Shown here in pieces: positions 48,001-55,834 of a stretch of DNA of 64,000 nucleotides. Source of the DNA: Nocardioides allogilvus (lineage in GTDB: Bacteria; Actinomycetota; Actinomycetes; Propionibacteriales; Nocardioidaceae); assembly GCF_003047285.1 (NCBI RefSeq), contig NZ_PZYX01000002.1, positions 434,001 through 498,000 on the forward strand, read 5' to 3'. The notes beneath the pieces were generated by a model. The model was not told where the DNA came from, made no database searches, and saw only the letters and a program-made list of their open reading frames with translations. The position numbers and the translations under genes are program-made. How positions within the stretch are numbered: position 1 is the first letter of the stretch; each line of letters starts with the position of its first letter.

Positions 48001-48387
48001 CTTGGCGGCAGCCTTCTTCGCGGGCGCCTTCTTGGCGACCGGCGCGTCGGCTGCGTCGCTCGTGGTGTCGGGGATCAGCGCGTCCTGGACGCTGGCGTCC
48101 TGAGCAGCGGACGTCTTCTTCGCGGCGCTGGAGCGGGTGCGCGTCGTCTTCTTCACCGTCGGCGCGGCGGGGGTCTCCACCGGCTCGGCGGCCGGGGCGA
48201 CCACGGTGGCCGGCTCGGCGACCGGGCTGGCCGCGCTCGCACGCGTCGTCGCGGTCTTGCGCGGCGCCGCCTTGCGCGTCGTCTTCTTCACGACCGGAGC
48301 GGCCGGGGCGGAGGCCTCGGGCGAACCAGCGGGCTCAGAGCCGCCGGTGGTGGTGTTGTCGTTGTCGTTCGGGTTGTCGTCGAGCAT
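45031..48387 (-). CDS. rne: Rne/Rng family ribonuclease (RNase E/G) with long basic extensions
   Basis: Endoribonuclease for rRNA and mRNA processing; 1118 residues from the ATG at 48387 (MLDDNPNDNDN), preceded by GAGGAGAG. Residues 1-440 are low complexity: Lys/Ala histone-H1-like repeats (KKAPAKKAAAKK) and arginine runs ([29 protein letters not shown]) alternating with acidic tracts. An S1 domain is at about 465-560, the catalytic domain at 560-870 with VVDVNTGKFTG and the zinc-link CDHCQGRG. The C-terminal 245 residues are Pro/Ala/Glu-rich with basic patches and end KKKGTRKR. The core order is canonical; the tails probably bind RNA or partners. Confidence 0.93.
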   Translation of the reverse strand: MLDDNPNDNDNTTTGGSEPAGSPEASAPAAPVVKKTTRKAAPRKTATTRASAASPVAEPATVVAPAAEPVETPAAPTVKKTTRTRSSAAKKTSAAQDASVQDALIPDTTSDAADAPVAKKAPAKKAAAKKTAAAKTASAKAPAAAKAPAAKKTAAKKTTKKAAEVESPALDETAEATETGAASTAVPLFQAPVVTSTRRTRTTKKVAAAPVEEVAAETAADTETAAETEAASDTPPAKKAAAKRTAAKKAPAKKAAARPETADEDEVETDQADQDTDTDGTAEGDSDSDTDGTGPARRRRRRGGRRRRKGGEGSTDSQDNDSDDESEDEADEADKATDADQGDQNEQGEQGDGTSRRRRRRRRAGEEGSDERDDEPNTVTRVRNRRAPEDQITALAGSTRLEAKKQRRREGREAGRRRAPIVSEAEFLARRESVDRVMVIRQRKELTQIAVLEDKVLVEHYVARESQTSLIGNVYLGRVQNVLPSMEAAFIDIGKGRNAVLYAGEVNWAALGHKDGQQRKIESVLSSGQSVLVQVTKDPVGHKGARLTSQISLAGRFLVYVPDGTTSGISRKLPDTERNRLKTLLKEIVPDTAGVIVRTAAEGASEDELTHDVERLKARWDDIEAKAKGQSPQLLYGEPDLTLKVVRDLFTEDFAKLVIEGDDAWDTVQGYVSHVAPDLQDRLEKFEPATEGRASGKDVFATYRIEEQIAKGLDRKVWLPSGGSLIIDRTEAMTVVDVNTGKFTGSGGNLEETVTKNNLEAAEEIVRQLRLRDIGGIIVVDFIDMVLESNRDLVVRRLVECLGRDRTRHQVAEVTSLGLVQMTRKRIGTGLLEAFSSDCDHCQGRGVVITSEPVEPKGEGDDGDRRSSGRRNRGRGRDGQDNAGNGSGNGSGNAGQGGNGGNGGNGGQGAAPSPKDVAAMPRSEKPEVEPTQDAPVPAASEAPVAAAASVETPETTEPTEATEAPQAEQPRVQTSRRTRQPRRVATEAPTTAPTAPTETPAPAEAAAPVAVDVPAAEAPAVDQPEAEQPKGAQPAPATTEAPEPTKPQVVTRTRRRSATRPAGPPVAAPVGAAGDVPQTGIVEPGTADLEPGNDHDGEHDEAPHVEHVPIKKKGTRKR

Positions 48388-48755
48388 GTCGCTCTCCTCG
48401 CCGGCACCCGGATCGAAGCCGGGACCGTGTCGGCGCCTCGAGACCCGGGTGAGGGGCGTCGGACGCAAAGCCTTCGTATGGCGGCGACACCCTCCGCGTG
48501 CGCGTCATCCGATGCGCGTCGGTCGCCATTCCGCGGTCGCTGGGCCTGGAGAGTGCATCACTGTCACTGATGCACGAGCCGCGTCGCGGAGCTGGTGACG
48601 AACAACATCTGGATGTGCCGGACCTTGAGGGGGCCCGGCGAGAACGTCGTCGGCTCGTCGTGGATGGCGGACCATCCGCGTCGAACGTGGCGAGTATCGC
48701 ACACTCGCTCCCAAACCCCGGCAACGTTGACCCGGCGCAACGCGTGCCGCGTCGG
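48388..48755. other. 368-bp intergenic region upstream of rne
   Basis: No convincing gene. On the minus strand a weak promoter-like pair TTGCCG-N17-TGCGAT lies near 48685-48713, implying an rne leader of about 300 bases. An inverted repeat GTGCATCA-N7-TGATGCAC is at 48553-48575. The rne ribosome site is at its 3' end. Confidence 0.5.
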
Positions 48756-49469
48756 CTAGAGGAGGGGGTCGCCGATGGCGCCGGAATCCTCGAGGGGACC
48801 CTGGGCGAGCCGCGTCATCAGCGGGGCCTCACCCATCGCCGTACCGGAGATCGAGGTCAGCGCGCTGAGCACGTCATCGGGGCGGACCGCGGGGACGCCG
48901 TGGCGCAGGACCAGCTCGAGGGCGGCTCCCTCGCGCTCGGTGGAGGCGTCGGCCGCCAGGTCGAGCACGGCGCCGCGCGCATCGAACTCGCGCAGCCCCT
49001 TCTTCGTCATCCGCTCGACCAGCACCTCGTCGGCGGCCAGGAAGGCCTCGACCGCGGCCCGCACGTCGGCGAGCGGCGCCGAGACGTCGATCCGCCAGCG
49101 GCTGGCCTCCAGGCGGTCGGCCAGCGACCCGCCGGGCGACTCCACGACCTCGAGGATGTCGAGGCCGGGCGGCAGCGCCTCGTCGAGCAGCGCGTGCACC
49201 TCGGCGGGGACCAGCACCTCGGCCAGCGCGATCTCGAGGTATTCGGCCTCGCTCGCCGAACCGGTCGGCGCTGCGCCCGCGTAGGACATCCGCGGGTGCG
49301 GGTTGAACCCCGACGAGTAGGCCATCGGGATGCGCGCACGGAAGACCGCGCGCTCGAAGGCGCGGCTGAAGTCGCGGTGACTGGTGAACCGGAGGCGGCC
49401 TCGCTTGGCGTAGCGCACACGAAGTCGCTGGACCGGGGGCGGCTGCTGAGGTGGATCCTTGCGTGCCAT
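48756..49469 (-). CDS. TIGR03936 family protein (DUF2344, radical SAM-associated)
   Basis: 237 residues. VQRLRVRYAKRGRLRFTSHRDFSRAFERA and SSGFNPHPRMSYAGA are the family hallmarks. The family is usually encoded next to, or fused with, a B12-binding radical SAM protein (TIGR03960) upstream of rne. Here the upstream neighbour is instead a winged-helix protein and the radical SAM gene is absent from the window. Function unknown; the conserved link with rne suggests RNA or ribosome maturation. Confidence 0.88.
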   Translation of the reverse strand: MARKDPPQQPPPVQRLRVRYAKRGRLRFTSHRDFSRAFERAVFRARIPMAYSSGFNPHPRMSYAGAAPTGSASEAEYLEIALAEVLVPAEVHALLDEALPPGLDILEVVESPGGSLADRLEASRWRIDVSAPLADVRAAVEAFLAADEVLVERMTKKGLREFDARGAVLDLAADASTEREGAALELVLRHGVPAVRPDDVLSALTSISGTAMGEAPLMTRLAQGPLEDSGAIGDPLL

Positions 49470-49522
49470 ATCGCCGCACAGGCTAGCCGTGGGCAGCCGC
49501 AGTTGCCGACTTCAGGGCAGCC

Positions 49523-50719
49523 TCACGGCAACTTCGACTCACGCATCAGTCGCGACGCGTAGATGCTGTTGACGATCTCCCCGTCCAGCCACGCCGTGAG
49601 CCGGGCGGCCTCGTGCTCGAGCGCGGCCCGCCCGTCGGCACCGACGTCGTCGCACAGCACCACCCGGACCGACGCGTCGAGGTCCTGCACCCAGCAGCCC
49701 ACGACCCGGCCGTTCCACCACGCGGTCGTGCCGCCGTTGCCGTTGGTGTCGAAGAGGTACGGCGTGTGGCCGGGGTCCAAGTAGAAGTCGCGCTGCTTCC
49801 AGCCCATCAGGGTCGGGTCGAGCGCCGGCAGCAGCGCGGCCCAGGGCTCGACGGCCGGCTCGGGGGCGGCGTCGTCGCGCAGCAGCCAACCGGTGTCGCC
49901 GGAGTCGAGGGTGACCGTGACCGCGCCGACGTCGACCAGCGCCCGGCGGACCGCGGACTTGGTCGAGCCCAACCACCACACGATGTCGGTCTCGGTCCCG
50001 GGCCCGAAGGTGCGCAGCCAGCGGCGTACGAGCTCGGCATAGCCGGCCGCCTCGTCGAGCGGTGCGGGCGACTCCCCCAACCACGCCGTCATCGACGTCC
50101 ACCTCGGCTGCGAGACCCGCCAGTGGCTGCCGTTCTGGCCGCGCACGATGCGGGCGTCCGCGCCGAGCTGGGTGAGCACGCGCGGTGCGATCGGGACCTC
50201 TCCCGCCCACTTCGTCCCGACGCCGATGTCGACCCGGCCGGCCAGCTCGCCCAGCTCCTCGCGCAGCGACTTCGCACCCAGCTCGTCCCCGCCTGCGAGC
50301 CGGGCGAGGACGGCCGCACGCGCCTCGCGCAGCCACGCGTCGCCGTCGGCGGCCAGCCCGCTCACCACCACGTCCTTGGCGATCCTCTTCCACTCCTGGG
50401 CCGCGACCCTGGCGGAGGCACTCCCCCACGCCGCCGGCAGCAGGTCGCGCGGGAAGACGAACAGCGTCCGGCGCATGGCCAGCTGCTTGACCAGGCTGCG
50501 GTCGTCGTAGAGCGCCCGGTCCACGTCGGCCCGGGTCAGGCCGTCCACCCGCGCCTGCAGGGAGAGGTACGGCGTCGGCGGCTCGGTCGAGTGCAGGACG
50601 GTCATCGCCCGGGTGGCTGCGAGCGCGTCGGCGACGCGGTGCCCAGGATGGAGGGCGTGCCGTCGCGCGAGGCGGGTGCGGCGCTCGTCGTCGTCGACGT
50701 GGCGGACCGGTCCGTTCAT
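49523..50719 (-). CDS. winged helix DNA-binding domain protein (HTH_42/AlkX-like)
   Basis: 398 residues from the ATG at 50719; a GTG at 50731 would add four. The order ARRHALHPG, TPYLSLQARVDGLTRADVDRALYDDRSLVKQLAMRRTLFVFP and a C-terminal NGNGGTTAWWNGRVVGCWVQ is that of PF06224 (formerly DUF1006), tandem winged-helix proteins related to the AlkX/YcaQ interstrand-crosslink glycosylase group. The catalytic QxQ motif of the glycosylases (here SLQAR) is only partly kept, so activity is uncertain. Confidence 0.8.
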   Translation of the reverse strand: MNGPVRHVDDDERRTRLARRHALHPGHRVADALAATRAMTVLHSTEPPTPYLSLQARVDGLTRADVDRALYDDRSLVKQLAMRRTLFVFPRDLLPAAWGSASARVAAQEWKRIAKDVVVSGLAADGDAWLREARAAVLARLAGGDELGAKSLREELGELAGRVDIGVGTKWAGEVPIAPRVLTQLGADARIVRGQNGSHWRVSQPRWTSMTAWLGESPAPLDEAAGYAELVRRWLRTFGPGTETDIVWWLGSTKSAVRRALVDVGAVTVTLDSGDTGWLLRDDAAPEPAVEPWAALLPALDPTLMGWKQRDFYLDPGHTPYLFDTNGNGGTTAWWNGRVVGCWVQDLDASVRVVLCDDVGADGRAALEHEAARLTAWLDGEIVNSIYASRLMRESKLP

Positions 50720-50740
50720 GGCTGCGGGCACCTCAGCGAC

Positions 50741-52096
50741 TCACATGGCGATGCTGTCGAGGCCTGCGAGCGCCGGCGAGGCGGCGTACAGCAGGAGGGC
50801 CGCGAGGGCGACGACGACCGAGGTGCGGCTGCGCAGCAGGAGTGCGGCGAAGGCGAGGCCCAGCGGGAAGAGGGCCAGGCCGTAGCGGAACTGGATCCCG
50901 ATGTACTGCCCCGTCGTCACGAACACCATCAGGTCGAGCACGATCGGCGCCAGCGCGGCGCCGAGCAGGAAGCCGGGCGCCAGCTGGCGCACGAACGGCA
51001 GCTGCGGGCGGGCCAGGCCGGTCCAGATCGCGAGCGCCGAGCCGGACATCGCCATCAGGAACCACAGGCCCGGTGCGAGCAGCGGCCCCTCGCCGAGCAG
51101 GCTGAGGAAGCGGATGCTGTCGGTCACCAGGGCGGCCGGGGCGAGCGAGTCGACGGCGTAGTCGCCGGGCGGGGGCGGCTCGACGAGCTGGGTGGCCTTC
51201 ACGACGAGCATCCAGGCGACCGTGAACGCCACCGTGCTGCCGGCCAGGGCCACGCCGGCCACGAGGGCGCGCAGGCGGACGGCGGCACCCAGCGGATGTT
51301 CCCCGGCGGCCGCAGCGCCGGCGCCGCGCAGCCGGGGCCAGGCCATGACGGCGAGCAGCGCGATGCCGAGCCCGACGACGACCGCGATGTTGGACCCCTT
51401 GACCCCCGCGACGCCGAGACCGGCGAGGACCAGGGTCCACCAGGGCCACTCGGCGCGCAGGAAGCGCAGGGTGGCCAGCGCCGCGAAGGCGCCGACCGGG
51501 ATGTCGAGGGCGTGCGGGGTGATGAACGTGTACTGCTGGAGGAACGCCGGCACCAGCAGCGGCGTGAGCGCGACCACCAGGGAGCCGGCGCGGGTGGCGC
51601 CCACGGCGCGGAACAGCAGGAACAGCGACCACATGCTCAACGCGGCCCACAAGATGCCCACCAGGCGGCCCGTGGTGACGGCGTTGTCGGTGATCCCGGT
51701 GGCCAGCAGCACGCCCGTCACCGCGCCGGTGGCGACGAAGTAGGGCGGCGGGTCCGACGCGGCCGAGTTGGCGATCAGGACCGGCTCGTTGCCGAAGCAG
51801 GGAGCCGGCTGGGGCGGCACGACCCGGATGATCCCGCGGCAGGCCCGGGTCCCCTGCGCCCACGGGCCGATCACCTCACCGTTGCGCATCCAGACGTCGC
51901 CGGTGGCGACCTGGTGCACCCGCTCGGCGTACTGCCACTCGTCGAAGATGCTCAGCTCGCGGTTGTGCGTCGCCTCGTGGGCGATCAGCGGAGTCGCCAG
52001 CAGCGCGAACATGAGCAGCAGCAGTGCGTGCGCCCGCCAGCCCCGCATCCCGCGCGCCCGCTCGACGAGCGCACCCGACCTTCCCCCTGAGTTCAC
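50741..52096 (-). CDS. multi-membrane-spanning glycosyltransferase-like protein (GT-C/DUF2142 type)
   Basis: 451 residues from the GTG at 52096. One helix at the N-terminus (LLLLMFALLATPLI) precedes an external loop with SIFDEWQYAERVHQVATG, whose acidic pair after helix 1 is the GT-C hallmark position; nine to eleven further helices follow. Polyprenyl-phosphate sugar is the expected donor. It is divergent from the GT2 gene at 52140, whose product may make that donor. Confidence 0.72.
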   Translation of the reverse strand: MNSGGRSGALVERARGMRGWRAHALLLLMFALLATPLIAHEATHNRELSIFDEWQYAERVHQVATGDVWMRNGEVIGPWAQGTRACRGIIRVVPPQPAPCFGNEPVLIANSAASDPPPYFVATGAVTGVLLATGITDNAVTTGRLVGILWAALSMWSLFLLFRAVGATRAGSLVVALTPLLVPAFLQQYTFITPHALDIPVGAFAALATLRFLRAEWPWWTLVLAGLGVAGVKGSNIAVVVGLGIALLAVMAWPRLRGAGAAAAGEHPLGAAVRLRALVAGVALAGSTVAFTVAWMLVVKATQLVEPPPPGDYAVDSLAPAALVTDSIRFLSLLGEGPLLAPGLWFLMAMSGSALAIWTGLARPQLPFVRQLAPGFLLGAALAPIVLDLMVFVTTGQYIGIQFRYGLALFPLGLAFAALLLRSRTSVVVALAALLLYAASPALAGLDSIAM

Positions 52097-52126
52097 GCCG
52101 GGGAGTATGCCGCAGTTCCAGATTGC

Positions 52127-52132
52127 TACGAT
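52127..52132 (+). promoter_or_regulatory. putative -10 element of a leaderless transcript
   Basis: TACGAT, 7 nt before the GTG at 52140. Confidence 0.45.
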
Positions 52133-52139
52133 CCCCCGC

Positions 52140-52916
52140 GTGCCGCGAACTGAATCACCACCCCGCGTGCTCGTCATCGTCCCGGCGTGGAACGAGCAGG
52201 ACAGCGTGGGCCGGACGGTTCGCGAGATCCTCGAGGTCCACCCCGAGGTCGACGTCCTCGTCGTCGACGACGGCTCTGGCGACGCGACAGCCGAACGAGC
52301 AGAAGCAGCCGGTGCCCGCGTGGCCCGGCTGCCCTTCAACCTCGGGGTCGGCGGAGCCATGCGCACCGGCTACCGCCACGCCGTGCGCGAGGGCTACGAC
52401 ATCGCCGTCCAGATCGATGCCGACGGCCAGCACGACCCGCGCTTCCTGCCGGCGCTGATCGCCGAGCTCGACCACGCCGACATCTGCATCGGGGTGCGGT
52501 TCGCCAAGCCCGACGACCCCTACACCGTGCGCGGTCCGCGCCGCTGGGCGATGTTCCTCCTGGCCAAGGTGCTCAGCCGGCTGGCCGGCACCCGGCTCAC
52601 CGACGTCACCTCCGGCTTCCGCGCCTGCAACCGCCGCGCCATGACCGTCTTCGCCGAGCACTACCCCGCCGAGTACCTCGGCGACACCGTCGAGTCGCTC
52701 GTCATCGCCACCCGTGTGGGCTGCACGGTCACCCAGGTGCCGATCGACATGCGCCGCCGGATCGCCGGGACGGCCAGCGCCTCCCCGATCCGCGCAGCGG
52801 TGTTCCTGTTCCGTGCCGTCGTCGCCCTCGGCCTGGCCCTCGTCCGCAAGTGGCCGGCCAGCTTCGACGAGGGTGTCGTCGCCGAAGACGGCCCGCTCCC
52901 CCTGGACGCGGCATGA
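52140..52916 (+). CDS. GT2 family glycosyltransferase (dolichyl/polyprenyl-phosphate type)
   Basis: 258 residues. GT-A fold with VLVIVPAWNEQDSVGRTV, the nucleotide-binding VVDDGSGDAT, and the DAD-like metal motif in QIDADGQHDP. The C-terminal 30 residues are amphipathic without membrane helices. It resembles polyprenyl-phosphate sugar synthases, which supply lipid-linked sugars to GT-C enzymes such as its divergent neighbour. GTG at 52140 is preferred over the ATG at 52107 because the latter leaves no room for a promoter next to the divergent gene. ATGA overlap with the DUF2304 gene. Confidence 0.85.
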   Translation: MPRTESPPRVLVIVPAWNEQDSVGRTVREILEVHPEVDVLVVDDGSGDATAERAEAAGARVARLPFNLGVGGAMRTGYRHAVREGYDIAVQIDADGQHDPRFLPALIAELDHADICIGVRFAKPDDPYTVRGPRRWAMFLLAKVLSRLAGTRLTDVTSGFRACNRRAMTVFAEHYPAEYLGDTVESLVIATRVGCTVTQVPIDMRRRIAGTASASPIRAAVFLFRAVVALGLALVRKWPASFDEGVVAEDGPLPLDAA

Positions 52917-53287
52917 CGAGCGCCAACGTGCTGGGCCTGGCCGCAGCGATCATCGTCGTCGTCACGCTCTTCGAGATGCTGCGCCGCCACCGGCTGCGCG
53001 AGAAGTACGCCCTGATCTGGTTCGTCCTGGCGATGGGCTCGCTGGCCATCGCGGCGTTCCCGGCGATCCTGTTCGGCCTCTCCGACCTGCTCAACGTGCA
53101 GGTGCCGTCCAACCTGATCTTCTTCATCGCCTCGCTGCTGCTGCTCGCGATGAGCCTGCAGCACAGCTTCGAGATCGGGAAGCTCGAGGAGCGCACCCGG
53201 ACCCTCGCCGAGGAGGTCGCCCTGCTGCGGCTGAACGCCGACGCGACCGAGCGCCCGACCGACCCGATCGACCGCAGTGCCGAATGA
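52913..53287 (+). CDS. DUF2304 family membrane protein
   Basis: 124 residues with three membrane helices (about 4-22, 33-55 and 68-88) and a C-terminal coiled tail (KLEERTRTLAEEVALLRL). The segment RRHRLREKYALIWFVLAMGSL is typical of DUF2304, which is regularly encoded next to polyprenyl-phosphate GT2 genes, as here (four-base overlap). It may help anchor or flip the lipid-linked sugar; this is inference from context. Confidence 0.85.
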   Translation: MTSANVLGLAAAIIVVVTLFEMLRRHRLREKYALIWFVLAMGSLAIAAFPAILFGLSDLLNVQVPSNLIFFIASLLLLAMSLQHSFEIGKLEERTRTLAEEVALLRLNADATERPTDPIDRSAE

Positions 53288-54185
53288 CGCGGACCGGGAC
53301 GAGTTCCTGCACGTCCTGATCCCCTACTGGGGCGACCCGGCACTGCTCAACGCCACCATGGCGACGGTGCTGTCCCAGAGCGACCCGCGCTGGCGGGTGA
53401 CCATCGTCGACGACGGTTATCCCGACCCGACGGCCCGACAGACCTACGAGCACCACGCCGACCCGCGGGTCTCCTACGTCCGCAACGAGGTCAACCTCGG
53501 CATCGCGGGCAACTTCGAGAAGTGCCGCACCCTCGCGACGGGGCGGCTCGCGATGTTCCTCGGCTGTGACGACCTGCTCCACGACGACTTCGTCGCGACC
53601 GTCTGGCGCCACCACACGGCGTACGGCGATGTCGAGATGATCCAGGTCGGCGTGCGCGTCATCGGCGGTGACGGCCAGCCCGCGAACGGCCTCGCCGACC
53701 GGGTGAAGGCGTTGATCCGGCCCCGGATCACGGGACCGACGGTGCTCGGCGGCGAGCGTCTCGCGTCCAGCCTGCTGCGCGGCAACTGGCTCTACTGGCC
53801 CTCGCTCGTCTTCCGGGTCGACGCACTCGCGCCCCGCTCGTTCCGTGCGGACCTGCCGATCATCCTCGACCTCGCGCTGATCATGGACGCGGTGATGGCC
53901 GGCAACCGCCTGCTCCTCGCTCCCGAGGTCTGCTTCGACTACCGCCGCCACGACGAGAGCGCCTCGTCGACCAGCCTGTTGCAGGGCGACCGGCTCGCTG
54001 ACGAGCGGCGCTGGTTCGGCGAGGTGGCTGCCACGCTCCGCGCCCGCGGCTGGTCCCGTGCGGCCCGGTCGGCGCGCACGCACTGGACGTCACGGTTGCA
54101 CGCGGTGTCGCTGCTCCCGGTCGCACTGCGCAGCCGCTCCCGTGCGGCGACCGCACGCGTGCTGCGCCACGTCCTGTCCCGCTGA
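53277..54185 (+). CDS. GT2 family glycosyltransferase
   Basis: 302 residues. LHVLIPYWGDPALLNATMATVLSQSDP and VTIVDDGYPDP form the nucleotide-binding half; the metal motif is in FLGCDDLLHDDF; the acceptor side includes LPIILDLALIMDAV. No membrane helix. It probably extends a surface glycan with a sugar not predictable here. GTG start at 53277 lies inside the DUF2304 gene (11-base overlap). Convergent with the DUF2142 gene. Confidence 0.85.
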   Translation: MPNDADRDEFLHVLIPYWGDPALLNATMATVLSQSDPRWRVTIVDDGYPDPTARQTYEHHADPRVSYVRNEVNLGIAGNFEKCRTLATGRLAMFLGCDDLLHDDFVATVWRHHTAYGDVEMIQVGVRVIGGDGQPANGLADRVKALIRPRITGPTVLGGERLASSLLRGNWLYWPSLVFRVDALAPRSFRADLPIILDLALIMDAVMAGNRLLLAPEVCFDYRRHDESASSTSLLQGDRLADERRWFGEVAATLRARGWSRAARSARTHWTSRLHAVSLLPVALRSRSRAATARVLRHVLSR

Positions 54186-54189
54186 CGCG

Positions 54190-55758
54190 TCAGGCTGGAG
54201 CGGTCACGGGCTCGCTGGGCACTGCCGCGCCCGGCACGGGCCGCTCGACGGTCCGGAGCAGGGAACGGCTGAGGACCAACCACGTGAGCACGACCAGCAC
54301 CGTGAGCAGGGCGAACTGCACCTCGGCTGTCAGCGGCGGCTCCCAGCCCCCGTCGAAGGCGTCACCGGACGCGCCACCGACGTTGCGGCGCAGCTGCACG
54401 AAGTAGGCCCGGACGTGGACGTAGGCCAGCAACCCGGTGACCGGCACGAAGGCGAAGGCGATCCGTTCGGTGAGGGGGTGCTCGGACTGCGCGGCCACCA
54501 TCGCGGCCATCGTCGGCACCAGGATCAGCAGCGGGATCGTGTAGCGCCCCTGCCAGACCGGGCCGACCGAGTTCCACTGGGCCGCCTGGATCGCGACCGG
54601 CACGAAGTAGGCCGCCGCGATCAGCGTCGCGATGGCGACGAGGCGGCGGCGATCCACGAAGGTGGCGAGGATGCCGATCAGGAACACCGCGGCTGCGATG
54701 TAGAAGGTGTAGTCACGCGGCGACAGCGTCGTGTCGAGCCACCCGAACTGGCCCACGACCTCGTTGAGGCCGCCGTCGATCCGCGCTGCCGACAGCGACC
54801 ACGCCTGCGAGGCCGACACCTGGGCCGCGACCGGGGTGCCCGACAGGGCGCCGGCCGAGCTGAACGTCCAGGCGCAGTTGACCAGGCTGGCGACGATCGG
54901 CAGCGCCGTCCACGCGAGCATCCGACGTTCGAGGAGCCGCTTGACGAGGACGCCGCCGAAGGCGACGAGCAGCACGCCCAGCCAGATGGCCAGCCAGACC
55001 GGGGAGATCATCCGGGTGATGCACACGACGCTGCCGGCGAGCAGCGCGTGCCGCAGCAGCGTCGGCGAGATCGGCGAGTCGGGACGCAGCAGCGCCGCGA
55101 GGCTGCTCGCGCCGACCGCGGCCATCGCGGTGATCTCGAGGGAGTTGGGGTTCACGACGCCGCCGAGGTAGCCCACCATCGGCGAGCAGCCGATGACGAC
55201 ACCCGTGACCGCGATCGCGGGGCGGCGCATGGTGCACGCCGCGGCCAGTGCCCAGGCGAGGAAGAACGAGCTGATCAGCAGCGCGGCGACGCGCTCCGCC
55301 GGCATCGCCAGCGAGAGCGGCACGACCAGGCTCGGCACACCGGTGGCGACGTAGTAGGTGGGGATGTAGCGGCCCGCGGGGTTGTCGTAGCGCACCAGCT
55401 TCTCGTCGGTGCCCAGCGGCGCCATGCAGCCGGCCGACACCTCCGGCTGGAAGGCGTAGCAGGCGGCCGTGCCGGCCGAGGAGACCAGCCCGGCGGGCAC
55501 GCGGTCGACGCCGGTGGTGCCGAACACCCGCTCCCCCGGCGGCGGGGCCGGCGTGAGGTTGCCGTGCGCCGCGCCGTACGCACGCAGGTCGTGGGCGATG
55601 GAGTCGGGGGCGGACCACAGCGGGGTCGCGAGCGACCACAGGGAGAAGAAGAGCGCGCCCCACACCCAGAAGACGACGGTGTTGCGCCAGAGACCGCCAC
55701 GGGTGTCGGCGTCGCCCGGCAGCAGCGATGCTGCCCACCTGCCCCTTGGTGTCTGCAC
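54190..55758 (-). CDS. DUF2142-type polytopic membrane protein
   Basis: 522 residues with about twelve membrane helices. After helix 1 the loop SLATPLWSAPDSIAHDLRAY fits the DUF2142 signature (PLW.PPDE..H), where the acidic pair is the likely GT-C catalytic site. The large loop YNP-like segment (KLVRYDNPAGRYIPTYYVATG) is also characteristic. Such proteins sit in surface polysaccharide loci. GTG start at 55758 with AGGAGAGG 11 bases upstream; divergent from the small coiled-coil gene. Confidence 0.75.
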   Translation of the reverse strand: MQTPRGRWAASLLPGDADTRGGLWRNTVVFWVWGALFFSLWSLATPLWSAPDSIAHDLRAYGAAHGNLTPAPPPGERVFGTTGVDRVPAGLVSSAGTAACYAFQPEVSAGCMAPLGTDEKLVRYDNPAGRYIPTYYVATGVPSLVVPLSLAMPAERVAALLISSFFLAWALAAACTMRRPAIAVTGVVIGCSPMVGYLGGVVNPNSLEITAMAAVGASSLAALLRPDSPISPTLLRHALLAGSVVCITRMISPVWLAIWLGVLLVAFGGVLVKRLLERRMLAWTALPIVASLVNCAWTFSSAGALSGTPVAAQVSASQAWSLSAARIDGGLNEVVGQFGWLDTTLSPRDYTFYIAAAVFLIGILATFVDRRRLVAIATLIAAAYFVPVAIQAAQWNSVGPVWQGRYTIPLLILVPTMAAMVAAQSEHPLTERIAFAFVPVTGLLAYVHVRAYFVQLRRNVGGASGDAFDGGWEPPLTAEVQFALLTVLVVLTWLVLSRSLLRTVERPVPGAAVPSEPVTAPA

Positions 55759-55820
55759 GAACCGCAGTCCTCTCCTTGCCCCGTCCCGAGCCGTTTCGAT
55801 CTCGGGATCCCGGGCGAGTG

Positions 55821-55826
55821 TAGGGT
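55821..55826 (+). promoter_or_regulatory. putative -10 element of a leaderless transcript
   Basis: TAGGGT, 8 nt before the GTG at 55835; the same hexamer precedes the paralogous gene at 61931. Confidence 0.5.
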
Positions 55827-55834
55827 TCCGACGC

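Noticed and set aside
44929..48570. Long open frame on the plus strand opposite rne (over 1200 codons)
   Set aside because: High third-position GC opens the complementary frames of GC-rich genes; the minus strand encodes clear S1 and RNase E/G motifs, while the plus-strand product is low complexity without family motifs.
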